Below, piece by piece: positions 1 through 12,110 of a DNA stretch of 64,000 nt. Each line of letters begins with the position of its first letter. The stretch's first letter is position 1. The notes under the pieces were generated by a model. The model did not search any database, had not been told where the DNA came from, and saw only the letters and a list, made by a program, of their open reading frames with translations. Source of the DNA: Owenia fusiformis (Eukaryota; Annelida; Polychaeta; Sabellida; Oweniidae); assembly GCA_903813345.2 (NCBI GenBank), contig CAIIXF020000009.1, positions 3,844,001 through 3,908,000 of the forward strand, written 5' to 3'. The translations under genes and the position numbers were made by a program.

Positions 1-511
1 AAAACTAAACCGGAAGTGGCCTAAATACACTCGACGAAATACCCTAGATAATTCCCGGGGATTCATTCTAAATTTTGGCGAAGATTTATATTGGCGAATA
101 TTTCAATTTTGCCAAATTCGCCAAATTAAAGCGGGCGCCAAATTAACCCAATCTACAGTAATATTATTAACATTATCCATCAACAAGATTTCTTAATCAT
201 AATCTAGTCTAGTTTTTACAGATTCATTATAAATATTATCAATTATTAACAGACTGATCATATTATGCAATCAAAAAAGTAAAATTCATGCATTAAGCCC
301 TTTTGTAGTCCCAAATAGGTCCAGTAATACAAGACTAAAAATTATGTCATTGATCGTGGATAACAACACAATATCAAAATATAACTTGATCTTAAGTACA
401 ACTGTTAGTGTTAGCAACCTTTTCAGTTCATTATTACATCGACTCCAGGATATCCTCTTTTATACAGTATGACTTCTTAATGAATAATATGATTATAATT
501 AAAAGTCCAAA
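1..511. other. AT-rich flank downstream of the VWA gene
   Basis: No gene is visible. The stretch would hold the 3' untranslated region of the minus-strand VWA-domain gene that ends at 512, but I see no clear AATAAA on the minus strand. The first 150 bases repeat short phrases around 'ttggcgaa' and 'gccaaatt', which looks like a degraded repeat. Confidence 0.4.
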
Positions 512-3442
512 TTATCGAGAACCCTTTGAGATGAGAACTCCGCATCGATTTACATTTCTTGCTTCAGATCTCTTCATACTTTTCAAGCACCAAGCGTAAT
601 CGTATGACTTCACAAGGAATTTTTTCAAATCTTGTCCATTTGGGAATTTGCGTCCATAACATGTTACCGGTCGTTTAATCTCTAACCAACGAGCGAACAA
701 TTTACACCCTTGTGTATCAACATTTTCCAATTGTTCGCGAATCTCATCATTGTTTATGTACATTCTAAGGGGTCCATTTGTTGAGTGGAGACACCTGTTG
801 GCCAATTTTATATAAACTGGGAACCTTCGTGTGTATGGTTTAGTTTGCACTGCCAACTCGTACAGAAATGACCTCGATCTGCTCAGGTTTTGCTTCACAG
901 AGTAAATAGAGCGGAACTCGAGGATGTTGCTCACAGGTTTCCAAGGGGACCAATCAAGGGTTGCACTAGAGAAGTGGATTTCTGCGACATTTTCCCTTGG
1001 ATGACGATGCACCTGTAAATACAGAAGTAATGATCATGATACACAATGTAGTATTTGAAATCTATGTGAAAATGGCGAGCCATATTACATTTGTATGACA
1101 AAATTCATAAAATCAGGTAACACAAATTGCAATGGCACACTTAAAGTAAAATTGGCCACAGTTATACTACATCTGTGCCTTATCAGACTATGGCTATATA
1201 GACTATGCGTTGTTTTGTTATAGATTATGAGAAACTACAAAAATGTAAAAATATTCAATTTTCTATGCCTAATATTTACCTTGGTAATTTTTTCAGAAGA
1301 TGGGGACGTTTTCTTTGTTGTCATCTTTAACCTTTTCACAACTTTTGATTTGGGAGTAGTGGCAGTCTTCAAGATTGCTTTTGGTGTCACTTTTGGGCTC
1401 ATCTTGAATTTTCTCGGAGCTTTCTTGGGGGTTGATTTCTTCTTGCTCTTGATTATCGGGGTCAACACATCATCTGATGCATCATGGGAATCTGGATCAC
1501 GGAGAGCGTCAAACATGTTTGTCAACTCGCCACGCATTCCTTTTCCTTCACGCTTGCGGACTTCTTTCTCATAGGCCTAACAAAATAAACAAGTGTTTAG
1601 TAGTTAGTTCACTCGTACAAATGTACTTCTGTACGGTGCTAGAAAAACAGTTGAATATATCAAATTAGAAACAAAAGTAATAAACACTACAGTATAGAGG
1701 GATGCAGTTTTTATCAGGATTAATATAAGAGGACAATTCAGGTTTATCAACAAACTTAAAGTCAAGTTAGAAATGTAAAGAGTTTTTAAACCTACCTCAA
1801 AATATTCAACTCCATGTTCCCTGTAACAAATGGCCATCATCATGTCAATTATAGTTTGGAACTCTGCTAGTTTCAAATGTTTCCCTCCAGTCTGTGATGA
1901 TATTTGCTTGAAGAACTTTGTAGAGTCTGCATGATCTTGGCACTGTACTCCATATATCTTCACACCCTTAAAATAGATGTCACCCGTGTCACAAATATAC
2001 ATGACTCAATTCATCAATTGCTGATTCCGGATTAGGAGGTGTTTAATTTACAGAAAAAATCAACAAATTGAGCAGTGCTCAGTGAAGAATTTGGAAAAAT
2101 ATTTTACCAAACAAAAAATTAGAATTTGCCATCCAGTTTTGCAAAAGGTCCCAAAGAGAATACTATCTAGTACATGAATCTATCTCATTTATTTGACTTA
2201 AAAGTTAAATGACAAACCAATGACATAATAATGATTGATAGCTGACTCACCAATTCTTCATAAAGCTTTTTGGTTTCTGTCCTCCAATTAATCTTCCCTT
2301 TATTGGCGGGATAGTTTGGCTCATGAGGAATGGCGTCTCCGATCATTACTAGGGACTTCTGGGAGCCAGGCGTCCAATCAAATGATGTCCTCACCTAAAA
2401 ATTAAATTAAAAATATAAAATATGTATGTATGGTAGAATCACTTAATTATTCAATATGAACACATTGGCTATAAATCATGAACACTTATTTTGACTGCAA
2501 CAAGAAAAATCAAAAAGTGAGTTCCTAGTTTTAAATCATATTACACTACAAGTGCCGTGGTATTCATAAAACATTTACAAAAATAGCAACTGAAAATTAA
2601 ATATTGTAAATTAAATCTTACCTTCTGAAGAACCAATTCATAGCATTCTGCATAATCTCCGCCTCCAGACCCGCCAGTATTTTTAACGAAGTCACAGAGT
2701 GCTGCGATGTCATTGGTGAAATCAATCTGCTTTGTCACATAGTACGTTGTAGCATCGCAATAGTCACCATGTGCGATGACTCCAACTTTGAGTGATGGAA
2801 TATCCATGAAGAGTCGTTGAATGATATGGTTTACCTGAAACATATTTAATGAATTGTCTAGCAATAATCTAGCAGTAAACAGTAAAACCTGTCTAAATTG
2901 AACACCAATGGGACTGACAGGTGTTCACAGTTTGAGTTTTTTTTAGCAAAGCATGGCAGATTTAAAAAAATGGAACCAAAAAAAGTAAAAGTCCAAAGTC
3001 ATGTTAGCGATTAATCAAGAATCAATATACAATGTATTTATCGCATCCTACGACCCCCACTACATTTGTGGTCGTACGCGCGAATCATTGGTCAGTCAAT
3101 GTATTTACAAAGTTGGACAAAATACTACGCATTGCATAATTAAATGACCCACCTCCATACATTCATGAGTATTTATGAATCCTCTTTATGTAGTTGAACC
3201 GCCAATTGTATGGGTTTATCGACAGATCGAAGAGATTTTCGTTTTATGTAGTTTATGTACTGCAATTGGTTATTAAGCACAACTACACGTACCTGTTTGC
3301 GCACTTCTGTGAGGCAAGAAGACATCGAGCCAGTCGTATCGAAGCTGAAGATAATTTCCATTGGTCCCCCTGGAGTGTGCGTCATCATGGACCCAGTGCT
3401 GCCGTCTGTTAAATCTGCTGTTGGTGTACTATTTGGTGCCAT
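512..3442 (-). CDS. von Willebrand A domain protein with basic linker and unrecognised C-terminal domain, 6 exons
   Basis: Coding exons on the minus strand are 3293-3442, 2622-2834, 2251-2394, 1796-1966, 1280-1576 and 512-1012. Every intron is GT..AG and phase 0, and the joined frame gives 491 residues with a TAA stop. Residues about 29-220 form a VWA domain: the metal-site motif DTTGS begins at residue 35, GGGDYAECYE follows near residue 108, and strand MIGDAIPHEP lies near residue 139. This spelling is typical of the VWA domains found next to alpha-kinases (vwkA type), but no kinase domain is present. Residues about 245-325 are rich in lysine and S/T-P sites and look disordered, possibly nuclear. 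Residues 326-491, from the last exon, form a globular-looking domain I do not recognise. There is no signal peptide. An acceptor-like 'aattgtag' just before the ATG suggests an upstream noncoding exon. Function is unknown; metal-dependent protein binding is the family expectation. Confidence 0.88.
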
Positions 3443-6198
3443 ATAACTACAATTAAAATAAAATTTATTACTTTTTAATTATTAAAGAACTGTATACAAT
3501 ACATATTGTACATGGTCAGTTCATAAATTAGAATTAGTTATTCAGTAGCCTTCATGTACAAAGTCCCTCAAAAAGGTCAACAACTTGTGATATTACCCCC
3601 ACCCATTAATTACTCCCAAGTTCAAACACTCTCCTTACTCGAGTCTCTAGCCAAATTACTTAGGTATCTCTCTCCCTTTCCTCTGTAAATACGTACTAGA
3701 CTAGAGAATCTTAGAGATCTTATGAACAATTATAAATTATCAATATCATACCTGCAACTAGGCTATCACTTTATTTTGTCAATTTAGATCAATGAATTTT
3801 TTCCCGATTTTTGTCCTCAATATTTTCCAGTAAATTCCACGGATCGTCAATATTTCTCCTGTTTCCACTGCGTTGTGTCGTTGACCTATGTAGAGGTTTA
3901 CAATGACTAAACCTAATGGCTTCGTCTCTATATATACTGCCAAATTCCATTGTGTATTTCTGGGCAAGTTCGAACATTTAGTCCATGTGCTTGTGTTGAC
4001 TTGTCTGTCAATTTCAATATGGCGAATGTAAATAAAAAAACAGGTCTTAAAGATCAATAAAAAGTTGATTAAATTATTAAGAGTGTTGGTTTAGCTTCCT
4101 TCCAATTTTGAAATATACAATCATCTAATTCGTTAGATTTTGATGATTCATGATAAAAGCAGATGTCATTATTGTTATATTATAAAAGTTCAACTTGACA
4201 TAATATTTTATTGAATTAACATTATTGAATCGTCAAGACCTTTTTGAGATGACGTATTTTACGTCATTTTGGCTGAGCCAATCAAAAAAGTTTTTCGAAA
4301 AGTTGCTCTAGCTAGAATACAGATCGCTACAGCCAGTTAATTAGTACCAAGCCAATACGAACAAAACAGGTGTGCAATAGCAAATACCGCCCATCAGTGT
4401 CTATTACTAGTACTGGGACAATTAGACTAAATGTTCACCTTTATCCAACGATTATTGTGTTATCCACTAATAACTATCTACACTGTTTTCAGTGTATTTC
4501 AATGTCTATTTAAATCTAAACTAAATACCCAAAAGGATGTAAATAGTTCTCTATGGTGTTATCTGTACTTACTCGAGTCTCTAGCCAATGTTACAGTGGC
4601 CTTAGAAGAAGGTAAACCTGTACAATATAATCCTGAGATATTTTTGATGGAGATCAGAATGATGATATATAAATGATTTAACAGCTATATAGAGCTGATG
4701 TCATTGAGCAGCTGCATATCCATAATGATAAACAAAGGATTGGTATCGATATGGAGAAATGAATTCAACAATGTTTTTCTCTTAAACCAATTACTGAAAA
4801 CATTCTTTGAAAAAACACGGTCCTTTATGTGTTGTTAACTGATTGACAACAATTCAATGCGAAAATAATTTATATATATTTTATATAACTGTTTTTGTTA
4901 ATATTTTTTTGTTTTTTGGGTGGAATTGTTTTTTGTTCCTTTTTACCATTTCTTGAGAATGGAATTAATATCTTTCCGAAGCTTGTTTGAACAAAATAGC
5001 ATATACAACATTTTCTTAGACTCCCCAACATGAAATTTTGGTTGAATTAACAAAAAGTATTCAAAAAATTAAAACAAAAACACCCGAAATAGATAAAAAC
5101 TAAGACAAACCTTTAATTTCATTAACACGATACTTTTTTTAAATCAACCAAACTTTCCTTTGAATAATCACAATATTGAGAGACCTAAACACAACGTGTT
5201 TATGTCGTTTTGTTTCAATGAGGTTCGGATAGATGTTTCATTTCATTCGGAACATATGATACCAAGAACAAAAGAAGTGTCCAATGTGTTTTCTAAAACA
5301 ATATAGAGAAAAGTATATATATATTTTTCAAATTATAGAGTTACGATTTAAAAGATGACCATTAAATTGACAATGTGTAAAATTTTCAGAATTTTTTAAT
5401 GACTGGTTTAACATATCCAGCAATCGTAATGTTAAATCGGACATCACCTTATCTCCTAACTGGTACTATTACTGAGATTTCGTATCAACACTTTAGTCTA
5501 CTAAATTATTGTTTAAAACTCATATATGTGAGCGTTAATGCAGGGGCATTTCATACAGCCTATAAACACCGCCCTTTCATTAAATGTGTTTTCTGGTTTC
5601 CTTAATTTCGCCAATTTCTTAAGAAATTGATGGATAATTTGAAGATTATATGATCAGACACATAAATATGGCATATACCACATAAGTTTCTCATATTTAG
5701 TTGTTGTTTTTTAGTTGCTGTTTTTTGTTGAACCATATATTACGTACATAGATAACGTATTTTATTTACAAGTAGGCTGCATCTTGTATTAGACCAACAT
5801 AGCATCAAGTTTCACTAGAGCTGCTAAGAACACTTCTTATCAGATGTGTTGACAGCTCTCCTGATAAAGAAAGTGACCGGAGATTTCTGGATTTGGAGAA
5901 ACGTGTGTTCAAAAAGTTCGCCATATCGATACCCACCCTTTGAATTTACGGGATGAACAATATCATAATTCCATGGTAATATCATAATTCCATGGTAATA
6001 TCATTTTGAATAATATCATTTATCGCCTTGAAAATATCAAATATTATATCAGCATGTAGTTACTTACTTAGATCACTGGTATTGGAATTCGATATCAACT
6101 AGTCGCTAAAAATAATATCACTTGGTGATATTTTGTACACCATGGCTAATGACCAGTTGCAATATTATTTTCTTTAAAAATAGTTATGAATATAACAG
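3443..6198. other. gene-poor spacer 5' of the VWA gene
   Basis: AT-rich sequence with no supportable gene. It contains a 20-bp phrase (cttactcgagtctctagcca) found twice, near 3635 and 4568, and a direct duplication of about 20 bp containing 'aattccatgg' near 5965-6000. An 81-codon reading frame at 4431-4676 has no recognisable family features. Confidence 0.4.
4248..4268. promoter_or_regulatory. CRE/ATF-like palindrome upstream of the VWA gene
   Basis: Two TGACGTA half-sites face each other across a few T residues, about 0.8 kb upstream of the VWA gene's start codon. The arrangement resembles an ATF/CREB site. Nothing else ties it to the gene, so regulatory function is a guess. Confidence 0.2.
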
Positions 6199-6480
6199 GT
6201 TCTATCCCATACTTAGTAGCGTTATAGGTAAAAATCGTTGAGGACTTCATCTGAATATTTTGATTGTAATGATCGTTTGAATTACTTTCCCGAACATTCA
6301 ATGCATATTTAATTCTAATAATCTACTAAGTATAGGATAAATCAGTTATTAAATTCTCGTTTTTTGATACAGGGTATATCCCTCGGTAAATACAATATAT
6401 CAACCCTCGGTCCCTCGGGTAGATATATTGTATTTCCCTTAGATATATCCTGAATCAGAAACCTCCCATTAAATAACCTC
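6199..6480. repeat. double-hairpin dispersed repeat, copy A
   Basis: Two adjoining palindromes. The first opens with 'ctatcccatacttagtag' and closes with 'ctactaagtataggata' near 6335. The second runs from about 6335 to 6480 around a core 'cggtccctcgggtag', with arms containing 'atacaatatat'. The same two modules, in the same order and with the same junction (tataggataaa-cagttat), occur at 50171-50590, so this is a dispersed nonautonomous unit and not chance pairing. Confidence 0.6.
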
Positions 6481-7035
6481 GATTAATTTATTGCAAAGCG
6501 CCGACCTAGAAACGGATGGCATTATATTGTCTGACAACATACTACTGTATAACTGGCTATTAATTCATAAAAGCCATCCAAAAGACTTGAACAAATGCTC
6601 TGTTTGAATAGTTTTAGGTAATAAGAAAAAAATCACAAATGTCATTCTTTAAGAAACAATGGTGGCAATATAATTTTGATATGGTTATCACAACAGATAT
6701 AAAGGTCATGACCTCTATGACATTAAAGAATTGAGATTGAATGCTGGGAGCCAAGCCTCCTTTGTTTACATAAGATGAGGGCAGATGTGGCCTAGGAGTA
6801 TTTCACTTCTTACTATGAATTGAAAGAGCAATGAACAGACGAAGCCTTTTGATGAAGGATGATGTATGGTCCAGAAACAGGAACGTTTTTTATGATATGG
6901 CTTCAGATCCAAATATGATTTCTCATTTCATTTTTTAATCAAATAAACAGACATCTTTAAATATTATAATGATAAACATACACTTGTCTCTTTAAATTAA
7001 ATATAAAATCTATATTTTCACAGTATGATATACAA

Positions 7036-7614
7036 ATGTGCACCAGTTGAGTGAATACCACTGACTTGAGTGTAATATCACTAGTGCACTAATTGGCTGA
7101 AATCTATAGACACTTGAGTGTAAAAGTGTAAATGCACCAATTGGGTGAAATCTTTAAACACTTGAGTGTAAAATTGCAAGTTCAACGCTTGAGTAAAATC
7201 TATACACACTTGAGTGTAAAATTGAAAGTGCACCAAATAAGTGAATTCTTTAAACACTTGAGTGTAAAATTGCAAATGCACCAATTGATCGAAACCTTTG
7301 AGCTCCTGAGTGTAAAATTGCAAATATACCAATTGAGTGAAATATATACACACTTGAGTGTAAACTTGCAAATGCACCAATTGAGTGAAATCTTAAAACA
7401 CTTGAGTGTAAAATTGCAGATGCACCAATTGAGTGAAATCTCCAAACACTTGAGTGTAAAATTGCAAATTCACCAATCGACTGAAATCTATTGACACTGA
7501 GTGTAAAATTACAAGTGCACCAATCAAGTTAAATATATACACACATGAGTGTAAAAATCTCAAGTGCACCAATTGAGAAAATCTATAAACATTTGGGTGG
7601 TAAAATCACAAGTT
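7036..7614. repeat. 48-bp minisatellite, about 12 copies
   Basis: About twelve tandem copies of a 48-bp unit with the phrases 'caccaattgagtgaaatc' and 'cacttgagtgtaaaattg'. Because 48 is a multiple of three and the unit lacks stops in several frames, the array stays open for about 120 codons on the plus strand (16-residue period, HLSVKLQ) and also in two minus-strand frames. Being open on both strands argues that this is a by-product of period length and not coding constraint. Each unit contains nearly self-complementary blocks (cacttgagtg, caccaattgagtg). Edge units are more diverged than central ones. Confidence 0.9.
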
Positions 7615-8107
7615 AGAAAAGAATAAAAAACATCTAAAAAATATAGCACACTGGAATGTACTCTCTTGAACATATAAAAACAAAATTCTAAAGTACATAT
7701 ATGTATATGAGTAATTAACCTTTGTCCAACTAAAGTGTTTGTCATAAATTGTATTTCACATTGATAAATATGTATGGTGTATCGTTATAGGATTGTATAT
7801 TTCATATTATGCATTTTACATCAAATGAAAGCTTATATCTTAGGTAGTAAGCTAGCACCCAAAAATGTATTAGTTCGTGAACAAATTGAAATTACTTGTT
7901 TCTTATGTATTTTTATGTGCTACTTCAGAAAATGTTTGTCTGACGTGCCGTATCCGGGGCGAAAGTTGTCAAATTGGCGTTTTCGACCCTAAAATGGAAA
8001 ATTACAGGGGGTACTTTATCATCATTGAATAAATCCTTCAGATGGTCTTCAATCATCATAATAATTTTATGGGGAGTAGATTGGAGCATGCTGAGGTAGT
8101 ATGTTAA

Positions 8108-9074
8108 AGTGTGCGCCCGACCTGGCTACGTATATAACAGAGTTTATACTGGCGGATTAGACTAGTTCATTTTTTATATGTGTGTGAAAGCTTTATCTTA
8201 TTTGCGTTTTTTTCGTTTAGTACGGTTTTGTTATAATTGCCGAGGTCATATAACCGGGATAAAACAATGATTACCGTTGACTGCGCACACACAAAACATT
8301 TACGTCGAGTGAACAGTGTTATTAAAAACAACAAGCTTTAGAATACAAAGCCCAGTAGTGTGATAATAAGCTGTACACTACCACTGCTGCATGTACATAT
8401 TAGGGCCCATAAAGAGTGGATAGGGAGGTTGTGTTTGTCACTTTTAAATTTTACATTTGCCATTTTACATGTCATAATTTCTTGGTTTCATTCGTTTAGC
8501 CGATCAAAACATTGTAAAAACAATAAATCGTCTGTTACGTATAATCAATTTTGTTTAGTTGTCATAATGAAGTTACGTTCATCTGAATCCATGTTTCAAA
8601 ACAAAAATCATATTTTCTTCACTTCAAAATACTTCAGTGAGATGAATGCTCGGAATTGTCGTTTGCAATAACTTATTGTCGTATTCGTTCGTTCTACTCG
8701 ATAGAAGTATTTAGTCGTACATTTGATGCCAGGTCACCTTCTCGCGTACCTCTTGGGGAGCCCCACATTTGTGTCTGTACTCATGGAAGTAAATTCCCCG
8801 GTGTAGCCGAGAGCCACAAACTTTCAACAGGTTCGAAATGGCCAATTTCTCTCATATATACTCATATTTTATTAATCATCACCTACAAAGTATTGCTAAT
8901 AACTATATGTAATTTCAATAAGGAAACTTATCTGGCTACATGTAAATTCAATATCAACACTAGATGTTCGCTCAACACGTCCTGGCTTACCTTGTGATGA
9001 CAAACCCTGGGTTTTCGCTATTTATAGTTTATCAACACCTGGACGCATGCGCATTTTATAGTTTATCAGGCACT
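8108..9074. mobile_element. TTAA-flanked nonautonomous transposon, copy 1
   Basis: The left arm of the fold-back element is interrupted exactly between TTAA at 8104-8107 and TTAA at 9075-9078. The right arm shows the uninterrupted site with a single TTAA at 13146-13149, so insertion with TTAA duplication is directly visible. The insert starts AGTGTGCGCC and ends GGCACT. A relative lies at 36467-36968, sharing the subterminal phrases 'ggctacgtata', 'cctggcttacc' and 'tatagttta'. TTAA targeting is typical of piggyBac and Kolobok superfamilies. No transposase is encoded. Confidence 0.85.
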
Positions 9075-10264
9075 TTAAGGTTCAATCACCTGTCACTCAT
9101 GGTTGCCATGGAAACCACAATTTTCATTGAAAAATCCTTAATTTTGGCCAAACTGTACAGGTACATAATATAGAATGAGGATTATTTTTCAAATCAACAG
9201 ATATAAGAATATTTTAGCACACCCAAAATGGCCAGGGAAGTTCAAGCATTTGTTTAAGCATAAAGGATATTGCAATTTATATAACTGGTAAGTGTCAAAG
9301 ACCATATTACTACATAAGTGATCAAAAGTGGGCGTCGCCCCCATAATAGTAAATGATTACCATTCTCTGAAAAGACAGAGTTTAACATGACTTTTGGAAT
9401 TTATATTGAAGTTCTTTGAATATACTTAATATCATGCATTTCTGGTAAATAATGTACATATAAGTGTAAAAGTTGTTGCATGGGGAGCGGAGGGGGGGGG
9501 GGTGGTAGTAACAGAATTGGGAGGGGGCAGAGCTAATCAGCCTTAGTATAATTCTCATTTATATAGTTCTGGATATTCAAAGGTTACATCTTCTGGGTCT
9601 TCTTCATTTTCATTACAATATATAGGTACTCGATTTTACATGATTGGTGTCAAAGACCATACCATTACATAAGTGATCAAAAGTACATGTAGGCATCATC
9701 ACCTTCATAATAGTAGATGATTTCCATTCTCTATAAATACAGGGTTTAAGTAGAATTTTCAAGATATATATATATATTTATCATTTATACTTCTTTGATT
9801 ATACTTAATATCAACCATTTCAGGTAAATAATGTACATCTAACTGGTGTCAGTTGACAAGATATTTATAGTTTTCATTGACTTAAACTACTTTATAGTCG
9901 ATGTAATATTTTCATATTTGAACTAAACCAGGCTTATATGGCATATACCATCGCTTGATACTGACCAGTGACATCTGAGTTTTATAGTTATTGCATGAGA
10001 GGCAGGTTGAGAGAGAGAGGGGGGGGGCTAGTAATAGAAACTGGAAGGGGGCTCATAATACTTCGTTCTGGATTTACTAAGGAACATGTACATATTCTAG
10101 GTCTTCTTCATATTCATCTCAATATATAGGACATTACAATAAACATGATAGGTAAGTATCCAAGACCAAACAATTACATAAGAGATCAAAAGTGGGAATC
10201 TCACCAACAACAGTATATGGTTCATTCTCTACAAACAGAGGTCAACTTGAGTTTTAAGATCATC

Positions 10265-10470
10265 CAGTGATCTCCCAAGGATTTCTTTTAAGGTGGGTAC
10301 AAAATTTTCATTTTCACAATTTAGACCAAAATTGGTCAAAATATGCCGATTTTTCATGATTTTTCCAACTTTCAAGTGGGTGCATATGGATTTTCAGGTG
10401 GGTGCAAACCTATTTTCAAAATTTCAGATGGGTACTGCGCCCACTTGCTTTAATGCTTGGAAGATCACTG
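10265..10470. mobile_element. 206-bp element with CAGTGATC ends and 5-bp target duplication
   Basis: Starts CAGTGATCTCCCAAG and ends with the inverse, one mismatch in 15. It is flanked on both sides by TCATC (10260-10264 and 10471-10475). The inside contains repeated 'aagtgggtgca' and 'caggtgggtgca' phrases. A longer relative in inverted orientation lies at about 13649-14603. It sits within the left arm units of the large fold-back structure, so it is a later insertion. Confidence 0.65.
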
Positions 10471-11916
10471 TCATCTATACGTCATCTTTACTTCTATTAT
10501 TTAAGAAATATAGACTGAAGAGCAGGTGTTATATTGACAAGTACACTCCACATGGCTATACAAGAGAGTCAGGGGTTCGAAAGCGTTTGTACCTAGCCCT
10601 AAGGGGTCATTGTCAATATCACACCTGCTCTGAGGTATATATTACAATTCAAACATGAAAACTCCCCAAAATTTTTCGAATATTCAACTTATGGTCTGCC
10701 ATTACTACAGCCCTCTTGATGTCACAAATTACTCTTATTACCAAGGGTAGTGTTGACATATATACCCTGAGTAAAATGTTGACTTTGTTCACAGTTTATA
10801 GAAGGCGTGAATACAGTCATGTTCAAATATAATTTATATAAACCATTTCTCATAAATATGTTTAGTAGTATAGTTTTTACACGAGGTGAGGGTGGGGAAG
10901 TGGTTTCAGACCTAGGAGGGAGCTCTACTCCCTCCCAACTATTCTGTTACTACTCCCATCTAGGGCCTGGCATAATATATGCAGCCTTCATACCTTCGCT
11001 AGATGAAGTAAGTGCCAGGCTTTGAAGGGGCAGGATAGCCCATTTTAAAAAGATGGAGCACCATATTGAGTCCCAGCTGAATGACTCTCAAATCTGCAAG
11101 TGTTTAGTGGTATTTTCTCTTGAGAGATTGTTGATATATCAATATCATGCAATAAATCACAAGAATGGAAATGATCAGACTATGAGAAGGCTCATCTATA
11201 GTTGTTATTATTGTACTCATAGCATCTTTCTGTCTCACCTGAAGGGCTGTGAAGAAATAAAAGTTCATGGTTTATCATGATGATCACTAGAAAGGATATG
11301 GCATTTCCCACCTGCTACAAAGTAGATTTTTTCTTGCCATATTCTGGTCTTATTCAATTAAGTGTAACTGGTATAGTTACTTCTTGTTTGCATCCTTATT
11401 CATGAACTCATTCCAATCTTAAGGGACTCATGTATTTCTACATTTGATAAGGTGATGTGCAACCACCCACTTCTTCTCCTATCAGGTTCGTTTATAGAAT
11501 TTTGGATTTAATTATCACATAATCACTCTGCTGTTAGAAGTATCTTGAAAAACATGTATTTTCTGCCAGCCCCAGAAACAAAACAACCCATCAGAGAATC
11601 CATGAAATTTAGTATGATATTTCCTTAGGGCCCATATGAGCCCAGAGAGTAATATTGTCACAAGGAATAAACACATTTTCAATCCATCTCTCATGTGCAT
11701 TTTAAAGACTACATATCTTTCATTTATAAGTCCTTCAATCAATGTGTTAGGATAAGCACAGAATACAGCAAAGTGTAGTGCTGGACTGCAAACAAAAGAA
11801 GACTGATTAATATAATAAAAAACATTTATGTTAAGCCACAATGTCTTACACCAGCAAAACCACATAAACCAATTGAAATAGAAGTTTAGACCCCATAAAA
11901 CAATCAAAGACTATGA

Positions 11917-12110
11917 AGGAACCGACATCAGTCTTCTTCCCCTTGTCAAGAGCTTACTACAAAGCACTTATCGTGCATATGGCCCATATTGTAAACCCTG
12001 ACATTCCAGCAGAAGATGGACATGGATGGAAACTGAATGACTCCACCATTGCATTGGGTATTGACTGGTCTTCTCAGACAAATGATTGTTGATATAGCAA
12101 CAGGAGATGA
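11917..12110 (+). pseudogene. possible coding relic inside the fold-back element
   Basis: A plus-strand frame from an ATG near 11912 stays open for about 60 codons to a TGA near 12090 and has protein-like composition, with segments reading YYKALIVHMAHIVNPDIP and DGHGWKLNDSTIALGIDW. It lies in the unpaired centre of the fold-back element, where an autonomous copy would carry its genes. I do not recognise the family. It is short, with no start context or exons that I can add, so it is best treated as a decayed fragment of an element-encoded protein. Confidence 0.3.

Noticed and set aside
4431-4676. 81-codon plus-strand frame
   Set aside because: No family motif, no splice partners and AT-rich surroundings; length is within chance for this composition.
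7081-7494. Repeat-protein frames across the minisatellite
   Set aside because: Open on both strands in several frames because the unit is 48 bp; no start context, introns or promoter.
7036-7614. CRISPR-like array
   Set aside because: Units are contiguous, diverged and lack distinct spacers; this is a eukaryotic minisatellite.
11515-11907. 130-codon minus-strand frame in the fold-back centre
   Set aside because: Very rich in F, W, C and I without a membrane-protein pattern; the opposite strand just downstream has the better coding-like relic.
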